From the NCBI RefSeq assembly GCF_903064525.1, contig NZ_LR797830.1, positions 372,001-436,000 on the forward strand: a DNA stretch of 64,000 bases, given 5' to 3'. This DNA comes from Methylacidimicrobium sp. AP8. Lineage in GTDB: Bacteria; Verrucomicrobiota; Verrucomicrobiia; Methylacidiphilales; Methylacidiphilaceae. Both the position numbers and the translations under genes were made by a program. The notes under the pieces were generated by a model. It did not search any database. It saw nothing but the letters and a program-made list of their open reading frames with translations, and was not told the origin of the DNA. Shown here piece after piece: positions 17,476 through 26,743 of the stretch. Position 1 is the stretch's first letter. Each line of letters opens with the position of its first letter.

Positions 17476-18879
17476 CTACCGCGAAATGGCCTCGAGCGCC
17501 AAGCCGGGAGGGATGCTCCGGCAGCCTAATAGGAATAGACCCGAGAGAAGAGCCGGGAGAGCCCCGATCCAGAAGCTCGCCCAGACCCCGCTCATCCCCT
17601 GACCGAGGGCGAGGCTGAAGAGCGAGGAGCTGGCGATCGCCCCTAGGGGGCCGATGGCGTTGATCAGGGCTGTGGCGTTGCCTCGAACCCGGGTCGGGAA
17701 CGACTCGGCGATGTATGTGAAGAGGGCTGAATACGCTCCGGCCCTCAAGAAGTCGGCGATCGCATAGAGCGAGGCCACGGGCCAAAACCCCCGAGCGAAG
17801 AAGAGGAGCGCGGCGTAGGCGAGCGCCGAGGCGATCCAAGCAATCGCCACCGTCTCCCGCCGGCCGGCGAGGTCTCCTAAATATCCGTGGAAGACATAAC
17901 CGACGTAGGCGGCGGCACTTCCCGCCCCGAAGGCATAGAGCGCCTCGTTATAGGACAATCCCTTGGCTTGGGTGAAGACCGTGGTCGCCAATACCGTGAA
18001 GATCTGTCCCGCGAACCAGTTGAAGAAGAAGGCGCACACCAGGAACAGAAAGTGGAAGCGCAGATCCGGTCCCAGGAGTTGGATGAGAGAGATCTGCCGG
18101 GATTTTTCCGCATCGATGCCGTTGCGCTGCGCATAGCGGGCCGCCACCTCCGGGGCCCGATGGCGAAGGAGCCGGCGGAATCGCTGGAGCTTGCGGAAGT
18201 GGGGGCTCTCGGGGAGCCAGAGGCGGGCGAGCAAGACGGCGAGGGCGGGAAAGCTGGCGACGAAAAAAACTCCGCGCCAGCCAACCAGAGGAAGGAGCAG
18301 CCCCGTCGCCCCGGTGGCCAAGAGCTGGCCGATCGGCCAGCCTCCTTGCACGAAGCCGTAGATTCTGCCCCGTCTCCCTGCCGGTTCCAGCTCCGAAAGA
18401 TAGACCGTGTTGACCGCCTGTTCGGAATAGCCGAGGCCCGAGAGCGCTCGCGCGAAAATCAGGGAGAGGGGGCCGGCCGCCAGTGCTGTCAGGGCGGAGC
18501 TCAAGGCGGCTCCGCCGACCGTGATGACGAGCGCGTTGCGCCGGCCGAACCGGTCCGCGATCGGGCCGACCAGGAGCGAGCAGAGGAAGCTTGCGATGGC
18601 AACCCGGAACGCGATCGAGACACTTTGCGCGGGGGACCAGCCGAATTCCGTGGCCAGCACGGGCAAGAGCAGGCCGAAGAGCAAAAAATCATAGACCGCG
18701 AACGTCCATGCGAAGAAAGCGACCAGCGAGGGATAGAGGGAAGGAAATGCCTTCGGCGCGGGAAAGGAGGGGGAGGCCCGCTTCCAAACGCCCGCGTCCT
18801 CATCCCTCCGGCCATGGGCATCGCTTGCCGGAACGCCGGGGCGCCAGGCAAGCCCCTCTACCTGGTGATCCTCTTCCAT
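17476..18879 (-). CDS. Major facilitator superfamily carrier
   Basis: 467 residues with twelve predicted helices; the first begins near residue 50 (FAWTFAVYDFLLFGLLLP). The MFS motif between helices 2 and 3 reads GPIADRFGRRNALVI, and the second half repeats it as GYLGDLAGRRETVAI. The pattern resembles the sugar-acid/sialate or aromatic-acid symporter branches. It is the last gene of the reverse gene string that begins with xdhA and includes tonB-exbBD, so a ureide or purine-derived acid is a possible substrate, but this is context only. Confidence 0.85.
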   Translation of the reverse strand: MEEDHQVEGLAWRPGVPASDAHGRRDEDAGVWKRASPSFPAPKAFPSLYPSLVAFFAWTFAVYDFLLFGLLLPVLATEFGWSPAQSVSIAFRVAIASFLCSLLVGPIADRFGRRNALVITVGGAALSSALTALAAGPLSLIFARALSGLGYSEQAVNTVYLSELEPAGRRGRIYGFVQGGWPIGQLLATGATGLLLPLVGWRGVFFVASFPALAVLLARLWLPESPHFRKLQRFRRLLRHRAPEVAARYAQRNGIDAEKSRQISLIQLLGPDLRFHFLFLVCAFFFNWFAGQIFTVLATTVFTQAKGLSYNEALYAFGAGSAAAYVGYVFHGYLGDLAGRRETVAIAWIASALAYAALLFFARGFWPVASLYAIADFLRAGAYSALFTYIAESFPTRVRGNATALINAIGPLGAIASSSLFSLALGQGMSGVWASFWIGALPALLSGLFLLGCRSIPPGLALEAISR

Positions 18880-19415
18880 GTCCTATCCGGGGGGCTCGAG
18901 CGGAACGCCCTTTGGACTCGTGCCATCCCCGTTTTGACGGGTATAGGCTTCGGATCCTCGGCTTGCGGCGGGGCCGCATCGGGCGGCTCCACCGGAGCGG
19001 GAAACTGCCGCTCTTCGGGCAATCCCGCATCCGGATGCTCCTTGGGCTCTTCTTCCCCGTGGAGATCGGTGCTCGCTACCGGAAGGAGCAGAAGAAGGAG
19101 GGAGAGGGTCATCCCCGGGGCGGCAACGGGGAACCTCCGTCGCCGCACCGGCTGCCGATCCCGCGTTCTTCCGGATACTTGCAGAGCGGGCAGCCCGAAA
19201 ACGCGGAAGGGTGTATACAGGCCGGCGGGCCGGCCGAGGTGCATCTTTCGGCCCCAGCTCGACAACGGCGGTTCTCCGTAGGTTGCGGCGGCTTCGGTGG
19301 CCAACGGGAAGCTCGCCGGCTTGCGGCGGAAATGGCGGAAAAGGACAAGCGCGACGATCGCCGGATCCGGCGGCAGCCGGTCGATAGGAGCCGAAACCGT
19401 CTGTCGATCCCTCAT
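18858..19415 (-). CDS. Hypothetical protein, possibly exported
   Basis: 185 residues if read from the ATG that overlaps the exbB stop (ATGA). No family recognised. The second half begins with a signal-peptide-like segment (MTLSLLLLLLPVAST, in-frame ATG at 19112) followed by an acidic Pro/Glu-rich stretch; the first half is Arg/Pro-rich and low in complexity. Either the whole frame is a gene coupled to exbB, or only 19112-18858 is translated as an 84-residue exported peptide. It overlaps the start of the MFS gene by 22 nt. Coding status uncertain. Confidence 0.4.
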   Translation of the reverse strand: MRDRQTVSAPIDRLPPDPAIVALVLFRHFRRKPASFPLATEAAATYGEPPLSSWGRKMHLGRPAGLYTPFRVFGLPALQVSGRTRDRQPVRRRRFPVAAPGMTLSLLLLLLPVASTDLHGEEEPKEHPDAGLPEERQFPAPVEPPDAAPPQAEDPKPIPVKTGMARVQRAFRSSPPDRTWKRITR

Positions 19416-20086
19416 CGTTCCGGGGAGGCAGCTTCCGCATACCGGGCGGTCGGCGGTCCGAGGCGGATCTCCCGGCCGCGGCTTTGGAGGAGGAGCTCGA
19501 CGTTGGTCGCGGCGGTCTCGAGGTCGAACTGGAGATTGGCCAGCTTGCGGCCGAAGTAGTTATAGGGGATGAGCGCGAAGATCGCCAGCGCCAGGCCGGT
19601 GGCGGTGGCGATCAGGGCCTCTGCGATTCCTCCGCTGACCTTGACCGCCGCCAGCTCCTCATTCCCCACGAAGTGGAAGGCATTCATGATGCCGGTTACC
19701 GTTCCCAGAAGCCCCAGAAGGGGGCCGAGGGTGACGATTGTGTCCAAGACCGCGAGTCCCCGGCCGGCTTGCTTGAGCTCGAAGCCCGCAGCCACCTGGA
19801 GAGCGTTCTGCAACGAAGTCTCGTGATGGTTGAGCCCCCACCAGATCATCTTCATGACCGGATCCTTCGAGGCCCGCGCGAGCTTGGCCGCCTCCTCGAT
19901 CCGGCCGTTCTTGAGAAGGCTGTAGACCTCGGAAACCTTACTCTGCTGGCGGCGGAGCCGGATCATCGACCACCAGAAGATCCGTTCAAGCACGGTCACG
20001 ATCGCGACGATCGCGACCAAGAGCAGCGGCCACATGATCGGGCCTCCGCGGGAGAAGGTGTTGAGGACGATATTGGCGAGGATCAT
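19412..20086 (-). CDS. exbB: ExbB/TolQ/MotA-type proton channel
   Basis: 224 residues. Inner-membrane proton channel that, with ExbD, energises TonB. Three transmembrane segments (about residues 15-35, 110-135 and 160-180) and the family blocks KQAGRGLAVLDTIVTLGPLLGLLGTV and GGIAEALIATATGLALAIFALIPYNYF. ATG preceded by AGGAGA. It lies 44 nt after tonB and 100 kb-type stand-alone copies are not visible; in this operon the order is exbD-tonB-exbB, directly downstream of allantoinase. Confidence 0.92.
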   Translation of the reverse strand: MILANIVLNTFSRGGPIMWPLLLVAIVAIVTVLERIFWWSMIRLRRQQSKVSEVYSLLKNGRIEEAAKLARASKDPVMKMIWWGLNHHETSLQNALQVAAGFELKQAGRGLAVLDTIVTLGPLLGLLGTVTGIMNAFHFVGNEELAAVKVSGGIAEALIATATGLALAIFALIPYNYFGRKLANLQFDLETAATNVELLLQSRGREIRLGPPTARYAEAASPER

Positions 20087-20130
20087 CGATTCTCCTGGGT
20101 TGCGGTTGTCATCGAGAGGCCGTTCACCGG

Positions 20131-20868
20131 CTACTGGAGCCGGTAGATAATCGGGATCGTGTAGGTGCCGGAAAGGTTGGCGGGCAAGCGCCAGTGCTGT
20201 CGGATCCACTGACGGGCCGTCGAATCCAGAATGCCGAAGCCCGAGGATCGGACGACCTCCACATCCAGGAGCCTCCCTTGCTGGATCGTGAGCGAAAGCT
20301 CGACCGTACCCTGGTATCGCCGCATAGCGGCCTCGTAGGGGTAGGGGGGCTTGGGCGTGTTTGCGTCGCCTACCCGGGGAGCGGCGGCGGCGTAGCGCTG
20401 GATCGGATGCACCGGAGCGATCGGGGCGGGCTTCTTGGACACGCGCAAAGGTGTGGGCTTCGGCGGCTCCGGCTTGGGCTCGGGCGTCTTCTCCACCGGA
20501 GGAGGAATCGGAAGTGGCTGCTGCTTGGGTTGGATGAACTCGGGATTGGGCTCGGGAGGCGGGGGCGGAGTGAACTCGACTTCGATCGGGGGCGAGGTCG
20601 CTTCCTCTTGCGGAGGAGAAGCGACCGGAGTCACCGCCCCGCGGAGGAGCAGATCAACGATCGATTGATGCTTGTCGAGGGTGCCGACGGCCAGCAGCAA
20701 TCCGAAGAAGAAGAGCACGCAGAGGCAAGCCCAACGCTTGAGACGGAGGCCCTCGTCGATCGGATAAGGGATATGGCCGAGCGGGACGACCTCCCGGCAG
20801 GCGAGGCCGTGCCGGAGGATTCGATAGGGAAACGTTGAGGGATGGCGTGGTTCGGTTCGGGATGTCAT
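20131..20868 (-). CDS. tonB: TonB energy-transducing protein
   Basis: 245 residues. A single N-terminal membrane anchor (ACLCVLFFFGLLLAVG, about residues 46-61), a long Pro/Glu/Lys-rich periplasmic linker starting EFTPPPPPEPNP, and a C-terminal TonB domain with PYEAAMRRYQGTVELSLTI, VVRSSGFGILDSTARQWI and WRLP. It delivers proton-motive energy to TonB-dependent receptors. Start chosen at the ATG with GGAG upstream. Located between exbD and exbB in the purine gene string. Confidence 0.92.
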   Translation of the reverse strand: MTSRTEPRHPSTFPYRILRHGLACREVVPLGHIPYPIDEGLRLKRWACLCVLFFFGLLLAVGTLDKHQSIVDLLLRGAVTPVASPPQEEATSPPIEVEFTPPPPPEPNPEFIQPKQQPLPIPPPVEKTPEPKPEPPKPTPLRVSKKPAPIAPVHPIQRYAAAAPRVGDANTPKPPYPYEAAMRRYQGTVELSLTIQQGRLLDVEVVRSSGFGILDSTARQWIRQHWRLPANLSGTYTIPIIYRLQ

Positions 20869-20908
20869 CGCGTAGCTCCTGTGATTGCCCAAAACCTCCC
20901 TTCTATGC

Positions 20909-21364
20909 TCATGGGTGGGTCGCCGGCGCCGGACCGGCGGAAGCCTTCGGGGCGGACGCTTCCTCCTTGACCTGGAAGCCGATCTTCTGAATTCCCGCCG
21001 CCCGGATCTTGTCGAGAACCCGCACGACATCCCCGTGCCTCGCGTCCATGTCGGCCTGGACGTAAATCCGCAGGTTGGGCTCCTTCTCCTTGCGGCGCTT
21101 GAGCTCCTCGATGAGCGCGCTCCGCTCGATCTCCTCCTTTTCCAGGAAGACCTCTCCGGTCGCGGTAATCGACACGGTGAGGAAGTCGGCTTTGTTTTCG
21201 GGGGTGGCGGTTTGCGCCGTGGGCAGGTTGAGCTTGAGGCCGCGCATCCGGATCATCTCCAGGTTCACCATCATCATGCAGGCCATGAGGAAGACCATGA
21301 TGTCGATGAGCGGGATGATCTCGATCCGACCCTTCTTCACCAGTACCGGGCTAAGAATTTTCAT
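20909..21364 (-). CDS. exbD: ExbD/TolR biopolymer transport protein
   Basis: 151 residues: short cytosolic N-terminus, one transmembrane helix with the conserved Asp in IIPLIDIMVFLMACMMM (about residues 17-33), and a periplasmic domain ending in GIQKIGFQV. The Asp is the proton-carrying residue of the ExbB/ExbD motor. Starts 53 nt after the allantoinase stop in the same direction, so the TonB motor appears to be co-transcribed with purine degradation genes. Confidence 0.9.
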   Translation of the reverse strand: MKILSPVLVKKGRIEIIPLIDIMVFLMACMMMVNLEMIRMRGLKLNLPTAQTATPENKADFLTVSITATGEVFLEKEEIERSALIEELKRRKEKEPNLRIYVQADMDARHGDVVRVLDKIRAAGIQKIGFQVKEEASAPKASAGPAPATHP

Positions 21365-21417
21365 GAGATCCGCTGGACGGAAAGCAGAGAGCGTGCCAAT
21401 CGGCGGCCCGGGAGGCC

Positions 21418-22782
21418 CTAACGGAGCCCGCAGGGGCCGGGCAGGAAGCGGCCGCGGGCGCGGACTGGATGACCGAGACAGGAGAAGGCGACCTCTCCTC
21501 GTACCAGGGTAAGCAGAGGGAAAACCCGATTCGGGAGTCCAACATAGGGGCTCAAGCGGTGACGATAGAGAAGACTCTTGGCCGCAATCGGCTCGGGTTC
21601 CCGCAGATCCACCAAGGTCAGGTCGGCGTGGTTGCCGACCGCGATGGCCCCCTTGTCCCGAATGCCGAAGCGATGGGCGCTGCCTAAGGCGCAGAGTCGG
21701 GCGGCGAGCGGGAAGGCTCGGTCTCCTTCGGCGGCCAGCCGGTCGAGGAGGAGCGGAAGAAGGTGCTGGCAGCCGGAGATCCCTCCCCAAGCGGCGAAGA
21801 AGTCGGTGGTCGCCTTAGCCGCCGGGGGGCAGGGCGAGTGGTCGGAGGCGAGCAGGTCGATCTCCCCGGCGAGAAGAGCCCGCCAGAGCCCTAGCGACTG
21901 CCGCCGGCTGCGGAGAGGGGGAGCGCACTTGGCGATCGTCCCCAGCCGCCTCATGTCCTCGTCGCAAAAGAGGAGGTAGTGGAGACAGGTTTCGACGGTG
22001 ACGTCGACTCCCTGGGCGCGCGCCGTTTGCGCAAGCTCGACGACTTCAGGAGCACTCACGTGGACAAGGTGGAGCGCACAACCGGTTTCCCCGGCGGCGT
22101 CTAGGGCTTCCCGGGCCGCCTCGACCTCCGCGGCCAGCGGCCGCGAGGCCAGATAGTCCCGCCAGCCGCCATCGCCGTGCGCCCGCCAGCGCCGGGTGAG
22201 CTCCGTCACGATTCGTTCCGATTCCGCGTGGACCGCGACCGGGAGATCGAAATCGGCCGCTTGTCGCATGCCTTCGCGGAGGGTACGGCCGTCGACCCAT
22301 CCGAACTCCGGAGTCCCGGTCGGGCAGAGAAAGGCCTTGAAGCCGACCGCCCCCTCCCGCGCCAATCCTTCCCGCTGCTTTTCATTTCCGGGGACGATGC
22401 CACCCCAGAGGGCGAAGTCGGTGACGGAGGCCGCTTCGGCCGCCCGCTTCTTTTGGAGAAGGCTTTCCACGTCGATCGTGGGCGGAAACGAGTTAAGCGG
22501 CATGTCAAAAAAAAGGGTGCCGCCGCCGGCGGCCAGCGCGCGGGAGCCCGTTGCGATGCCCTCCCATTCCTCCCGGCCGGGCTCGTCGAAATGGACATGC
22601 GGGTCGATCGCTCCCGGAAAGAGATAGCGTCCTTGGCCGTCGACCTCTTGACGGCCTCTCCCGTCGATCGTCGCGGCAACGGCCACGACCCGCCCTTCCC
22701 GGACGGCGAGGTCCTGCCGGGCTACGCCCTCGGCCGTCACGACGGCGGCTTGCCGAAAGACCCAGTCAAACTCTTCTCCCAT
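21418..22782 (-). CDS. allB: Allantoinase
   Basis: 454 residues. Zn-dependent cyclic amidohydrolase opening allantoin to allantoate. Motifs: DPHVHFDEPG (metal His pair), the carbamylated-Lys block VGFKAFLCPTGTPEF, HLVHVSAPEVV, ETCLHYLLF (ETCPHYL in most allantoinases, here Leu for Pro) and LASDHSPCPP. The S-D-H-S-P block and ETC.HYL favour allantoinase over dihydroorotase or hydantoinase. Nineteen nt downstream of the allantoate hydrolase gene. Confidence 0.9.
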   Translation of the reverse strand: MGEEFDWVFRQAAVVTAEGVARQDLAVREGRVVAVAATIDGRGRQEVDGQGRYLFPGAIDPHVHFDEPGREEWEGIATGSRALAAGGGTLFFDMPLNSFPPTIDVESLLQKKRAAEAASVTDFALWGGIVPGNEKQREGLAREGAVGFKAFLCPTGTPEFGWVDGRTLREGMRQAADFDLPVAVHAESERIVTELTRRWRAHGDGGWRDYLASRPLAAEVEAAREALDAAGETGCALHLVHVSAPEVVELAQTARAQGVDVTVETCLHYLLFCDEDMRRLGTIAKCAPPLRSRRQSLGLWRALLAGEIDLLASDHSPCPPAAKATTDFFAAWGGISGCQHLLPLLLDRLAAEGDRAFPLAARLCALGSAHRFGIRDKGAIAVGNHADLTLVDLREPEPIAAKSLLYRHRLSPYVGLPNRVFPLLTLVRGEVAFSCLGHPVRARGRFLPGPCGLR

Positions 22783-22801
22783 CCTCGTGCTCCCAAAACG
22801 G

Positions 22802-24055
22802 CTACGGAAGGAAACCCTCCAAGAATCCGACCATCGCTTCGAGCCCGCAGGCGATCTCGGGCACGGAGACAAACTCCGCCGGATCGTGGCTGATCCCGCC
22901 GCGGCAGCGGAGGAAGAGCATCCCCATCGGGACGAAGCGGCCGAGGACTCCCGCATCGTGGCCCGCCCCGCTCCAAAGACGCGGGGCTTCTCCCTGGATC
23001 TCCGCCACCGCCGAGGCGAGCCGGTCCTGCCAGCCCGCATCCGCCCGGGCGGCGGGCAGCCGCTGCGTGCGCCGGCAGCCGACCTCGATCCCCCGGCTCT
23101 TCCCGATCTCCCGCGCCCGCTCCCGGAGCCGGGCGGAAAGCCGATCTAACGTGGCTTCGGCGGGATGGCGCAGGTCGACCGAGAGATCGACCCGTTTCGG
23201 AATCACGTTGACGGCTCCCGGCTGGCAGTGGAGCTCGCCGACGGTGGCGACCGCGCCGGGCTCCCGCCGCGCCGACTCTTCGACGAAGCCGACGAACTCC
23301 GCCGCGGCACAGAGGGCATCGCGGCGCGCATGCATCGGAACGGAGCCGGCGTGGCCGCTCTCCCCCGCGAAGGAAACCAGCAGCCTCTCCTGCGCGACGA
23401 TGCCCGCGACGACCCCAAGCGGCAGGCCGAGGGCTTCGAGCTGCGGACCCTGCTCGATGTGCGCCTCGAGGTAGCCGAAGATTTCGGCGGGCGGATAGGG
23501 CGGGACCCGGGGCCACCCCTCCGTCGAAAACGAGTCGCGAGCCGTTCGGAGGGAGATGCCGCGGGTGTCGGCCAGCTCCCAATCCTCCTCGTCCAAGAGG
23601 CCGAGGAAGGCCCGGCTGCCCAGGCAGCCCGAGCGGAAGCGGACTCCTTCTTCCTCGTGGAATGCGACGACCTCGAGGGCGAAGGGGAGCTCCCGCGCCC
23701 GGGGCCGGAGGAGGCCGGCCGCCGCGATTCCCAACAGGATTCCGAGCGCCCCATCGAACCGGCCGCCGTTGGGAACCGTATCGAGGTGAGAGCCGATGAG
23801 CAGGACGGGTTGCCCGTTCTCCCGCGGGCGGCGGCGGCCGAGGAGGTTGCCGAAGGAATCGACCGCGGGAAGGAGCTCCGCCTCCACCATCCAGCGGGAG
23901 ATCTCCTCCATCGCGCGCCGGAGAGAGGGGGTGAAGGGGGGCCGATCCAACGCATCCTCCCGTTCCGAAATCCGGCTCAAGCGCTCGAGCCGCCGCTCGA
24001 TCCTCTCCGCCTCCGCCCGCCAGTCGATTCGCGTTTGCTTCAAGGGCGGCTCCAT
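22802..24055 (-). CDS. allC: Allantoate amidohydrolase (M20 family)
   Basis: 417 residues. M20/M28-type zinc hydrolase with GSHLDTVPNGGRFDGALG, the catalytic/metal FHEEEGVRFRSGCLGSRA, YLEAHIEQGPQLE, SGHAGSVPM, the GELHCQPGAVNVIP block and GHDAGVLG. This pattern is shared by allantoate amidohydrolases and N-carbamoyl-amino-acid hydrolases; position next to allantoinase points to allantoate to ureidoglycine, ammonia and CO2. ATG lies 16 nt inside the preceding puuD gene. A second M20 enzyme at 31512 probably handles ureidoglycolate. Confidence 0.87.
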   Translation of the reverse strand: MEPPLKQTRIDWRAEAERIERRLERLSRISEREDALDRPPFTPSLRRAMEEISRWMVEAELLPAVDSFGNLLGRRRPRENGQPVLLIGSHLDTVPNGGRFDGALGILLGIAAAGLLRPRARELPFALEVVAFHEEEGVRFRSGCLGSRAFLGLLDEEDWELADTRGISLRTARDSFSTEGWPRVPPYPPAEIFGYLEAHIEQGPQLEALGLPLGVVAGIVAQERLLVSFAGESGHAGSVPMHARRDALCAAAEFVGFVEESARREPGAVATVGELHCQPGAVNVIPKRVDLSVDLRHPAEATLDRLSARLRERAREIGKSRGIEVGCRRTQRLPAARADAGWQDRLASAVAEIQGEAPRLWSGAGHDAGVLGRFVPMGMLFLRCRGGISHDPAEFVSVPEIACGLEAMVGFLEGFLP

Positions 24056-25386
24056 TCCCCTGCTTTGGTTCTCTGTTCCTGCGCCCGGATCCACTGGCCG
24101 AGGATCGCGCGCTCCTCCTCGGTCATCCCGGTAAGATTGCCCGGCGGCATCGCCCGGGCCTCGACCGCCTGCTCCCGGACAGCCAAGAGCGCTCTCTCGA
24201 GTCCTCCCAGAGAGTCGAGGATCACTCCCGCCGGTGGGCTCGGCAGATGCGCGAGCGTGGGCGTTTCTGCGTGGCAGCCCGCGCAACGTCGACGAAGAAT
24301 CGCTTCGACCTCCGCGCCGGTCGCTGTCCGGGGAGGAGGAGTTGGCCGGAGCGGAGAAGCAACCGGCGCCGGCTGTGCGAAGAAGATCGCGGCGAGCAGG
24401 AGCCCTGCCCCGAAGCCGATCCAGGGCAGCCAGGATTTCCGCCTCTGGCGAAGATTGACCGCGTGGCGGACCGTTCCCCCGGCGAGCAGGAGGCAGAAGA
24501 GAACCAGCCAGTTCGCGCGGCCCAGGAAGACAAGTGGGAAATGGCCGCTCATCATCGTGAAGAGGACCGGAAAGGCCAGATAGTTGTTGTGGACAGAGCG
24601 GAGGTGCGTCCGCTCCACCTGCGCCGGGTCCAGCCGTTGGCCTCGCCGGGCGGCTTCCAGAAACCGCCGCTGGGAGGGGATGATCACAAGGAGGACATTG
24701 CTCGCCATGATGGTTCCCAGGACCGCCCCGAGATGGAGAAAGGCGCCTCGGCCGCTGTAGAGGTGCGTAAGCCCGAAGGAGAGAGCGGCGAGGAGCAGGC
24801 AGGAGAAAAGGGCGAAAAGCGGCGGGTGGTGGAGGAGGGGGGTCGCGCAGAGCCCGGAATAGACGAGCCAGCCTCCGGTCAGGATCGCCAAGCTCCAGAG
24901 AACGGCGCTTTCCGGAGAGAGGCGGGCGACCTGCGGGTCGATGAGCGTCGCCTCGGGATGGCTGTAGTAGGAGAACGCGAGCAAGGCGAAGCCCGTCAAC
25001 CAGGTCAGGTAGGCGTCCCAGCGGAACCAGTGGAGAGGTGCGGGAAGCGGATCGGGTGCCGTCCGGTATTTGTCGAGCCGGTAGACCCCTCCGCCGTGGA
25101 CCGTCCAGAGTCGGCCCGCGAGCTGGGATTCTGCCGGGAAACGTTCCAGGCTGTTCTCGACGAAGATGAAGTAGAATGAGGCCCCGATCCAGGCCAACCC
25201 GTAGATCAAGTGGGCCCAGCGGAGGAGAAGAGGAATCCAAAGCGAGAGGAGAGAAGAGCCGACCCCGGGCCGGGAGGCGAACGCGACGAGGGCGAGCAGA
25301 AAGGCTCCGCCGAGCCCGATTCCGAGGAGAAGATGAGTTCCGAGTGCAAATCTCCTTCGGGAAGGAAGAGGGGCCTGCGGTTCCAT
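24040..25386 (-). CDS. puuD: Membrane urate oxidase PuuD with C-terminal cytochrome c domain
   Basis: 448 residues. N-terminal integral-membrane urate oxidase domain (DUF989 type, about eight helices: LRWAHLIYGLAWIGASFYFIF, HGGGVYRLDKYR, HNNYLAFPVLFTMMSGH), then a Pro-rich linker and a C-terminal monohaem cytochrome c with CAGCH and a likely Met ligand in MPPGN. PuuD proteins convert urate to 5-hydroxyisourate and pass electrons to the respiratory chain instead of to O2 directly. Sits between guanine deaminase (9-nt gap) and allC (16-nt overlap). Confidence 0.93.
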   Translation of the reverse strand: MEPQAPLPSRRRFALGTHLLLGIGLGGAFLLALVAFASRPGVGSSLLSLWIPLLLRWAHLIYGLAWIGASFYFIFVENSLERFPAESQLAGRLWTVHGGGVYRLDKYRTAPDPLPAPLHWFRWDAYLTWLTGFALLAFSYYSHPEATLIDPQVARLSPESAVLWSLAILTGGWLVYSGLCATPLLHHPPLFALFSCLLLAALSFGLTHLYSGRGAFLHLGAVLGTIMASNVLLVIIPSQRRFLEAARRGQRLDPAQVERTHLRSVHNNYLAFPVLFTMMSGHFPLVFLGRANWLVLFCLLLAGGTVRHAVNLRQRRKSWLPWIGFGAGLLLAAIFFAQPAPVASPLRPTPPPRTATGAEVEAILRRRCAGCHAETPTLAHLPSPPAGVILDSLGGLERALLAVREQAVEARAMPPGNLTGMTEEERAILGQWIRAQEQRTKAGEWSRP

Positions 25387-25395
25387 CCGTTCTGT

Positions 25396-25917
25396 TTAGT
25401 AGGGGATCTTTTTTTCCGAGCGGTTCCAGAGGGCAAAGACTTCCCGGCAAGCGGGGAGATCGACGTGTTCGACCACCAAGCGCCGTTGTTCCGGAGGGAG
25501 AGCCAGCTCCGCCCAGAGCGAAACGTCCATGAAGCCCGCTTCCGCCGCCAGAGAGGCGGGAGCGCCGCAAACGACTCTCCGGATCCGGGCCCAGTAGACT
25601 GCCGCCAAGCACATCGGGCAGGGGTCGCAGCTGGCGTAGAGAACGCATTCCCCCAGATCGAACCGGCCGATGGTCCGGGCTGCGTCCCGGATCGCTTCGA
25701 TTTCCGCGTGGGCGGTCGGATCGGGCCGGGCGGCCACCCGGTTGACCCCCCGCCCCACGATCGTTCCCCCGCGGACCACGACCGCGCCGAAGGGGCCTCC
25801 GTGCGCTCGAAGCACGTTCTCGGCGGCGAGCCGGGCCGCTTCTTCCAAAAACCGGATCTCCGAAGCGAACCGCTCGGCCGGGCCGCCTCCCGGCGGATCG
25901 GAGATGGGCGGGCTCAT
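25396..25917 (-). CDS. guaD: Guanine deaminase (cytidine-deaminase fold)
   Basis: 173 residues. Zn-dependent deaminase of the CMP/dCMP fold, with THAEIEAI (HAE) and CDPCPMC (PCxxC) zinc motifs and GGPFGAVVVR at the front. The size and the CLAAVYWARI block fit the GuaD/TadA-like guanine deaminases; in this operon it would convert guanine to xanthine for XdhAB. Its ATG overlaps the xdhC stop (ATGA). Confidence 0.88.
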   Translation of the reverse strand: MSPPISDPPGGGPAERFASEIRFLEEAARLAAENVLRAHGGPFGAVVVRGGTIVGRGVNRVAARPDPTAHAEIEAIRDAARTIGRFDLGECVLYASCDPCPMCLAAVYWARIRRVVCGAPASLAAEAGFMDVSLWAELALPPEQRRLVVEHVDLPACREVFALWNRSEKKIPY

Positions 25918-26743
25918 CGCGGGGGAGGCGCTCCGGTCTCCGGAGCGCGCGGAGCCAGCAGGGGGAGCAGCTGGGCGGCGGTGGCGATCGCAATCGCCGC
26001 CGGGCTCTTGTCTCCGGCCCCCGGAACTCCGATGGGGCTTGTGACCCGGTTCCAAGCCTCCTCCCCGAAGCCCGCATCGCGGAGCTCCTTCCGGAAGCGG
26101 GCCCGCTTGGCCTCGCTGCCGATCAGGCCGATGTAGCGGAGATCGGGACGGGCCAGAGCCGCCTCGAGGATCGCCAGATCCTCCGCATGGTCGTGGGTGA
26201 GGATCACCACGCAAGCTCCCGCCGCCAGGGAGGAGATCCACTTCTCGGGGATCGGCCCCGGGCAGAAGTGGAGGTTCGCGGCGGCATCGAAAGGCGGAAG
26301 CCGGCCGGGAAGCAGCATCTCGGGCCGGGAATCGACGAGAAAGAGCTCGAGCGGCAAAAGCGAGAGCACCTGCGCGAGCGCCCGGCCCACATGACCCAGC
26401 CCGAAGATCGCCACTTGCGGCACGTCCCGCGCGACCGGCTCGAGGAAGAGGGAGACCTCCCCGCCGCAGCATTGGGCGCCCCACTCCCCTTTCCCGCCCC
26501 CAGCCGCACCACGATCGAGCGCGGGATCTCCTCCCGGCTCGCGAGCATTTTCCGGGCCTCCGCAAGGGCGGTCATCTCCAGGTTGCCGCCGCCGACCGTT
26601 CCGACGCTCTCCTCCTCGGTCACGACCATCTTGGCGCCGACCGATTGCGGCGCGTGGCCGCGCACGCCGGTGACGGTGACCAGCACCACCCGCGGGTGGC
26701 TGCGCAGCAGCTCGCGGAGCGGATCGATCCAGGCCGTCGTCAT
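25914..26743 (-). pseudogene. xdhC: XdhC molybdenum-cofactor maturation factor, frameshifted
   Basis: XdhC binds and sulfurates molybdenum cofactor and inserts it into xanthine dehydrogenase. The N-terminal part reads MTTAWIDPLRELLRSH... with GVRGHAPQSVGAKM and VGTVGGGNLE; the C-terminal part, in another frame, has WGAQCCGGEVSLFLEP, IFGLGHVGRALAQ, LTHDHAEDL and YIGLIGSEAKRARF. The two halves join perfectly if one G is added in the G-runs near 26485-26505, so a 1-nt deletion has broken the frame. This may be a sequencing error in a homopolymer rather than real decay, because all neighbours are intact. Start overlaps xdhB stop; stop overlaps guaD start. Confidence 0.8.

Noticed and set aside
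15464-17602. 712-residue forward open frame antisense to kup
   Set aside because: GC-rich coding DNA leaves long antisense frames; its composition is charged and low in complexity, no family motif, and kup on the other strand is unmistakable.
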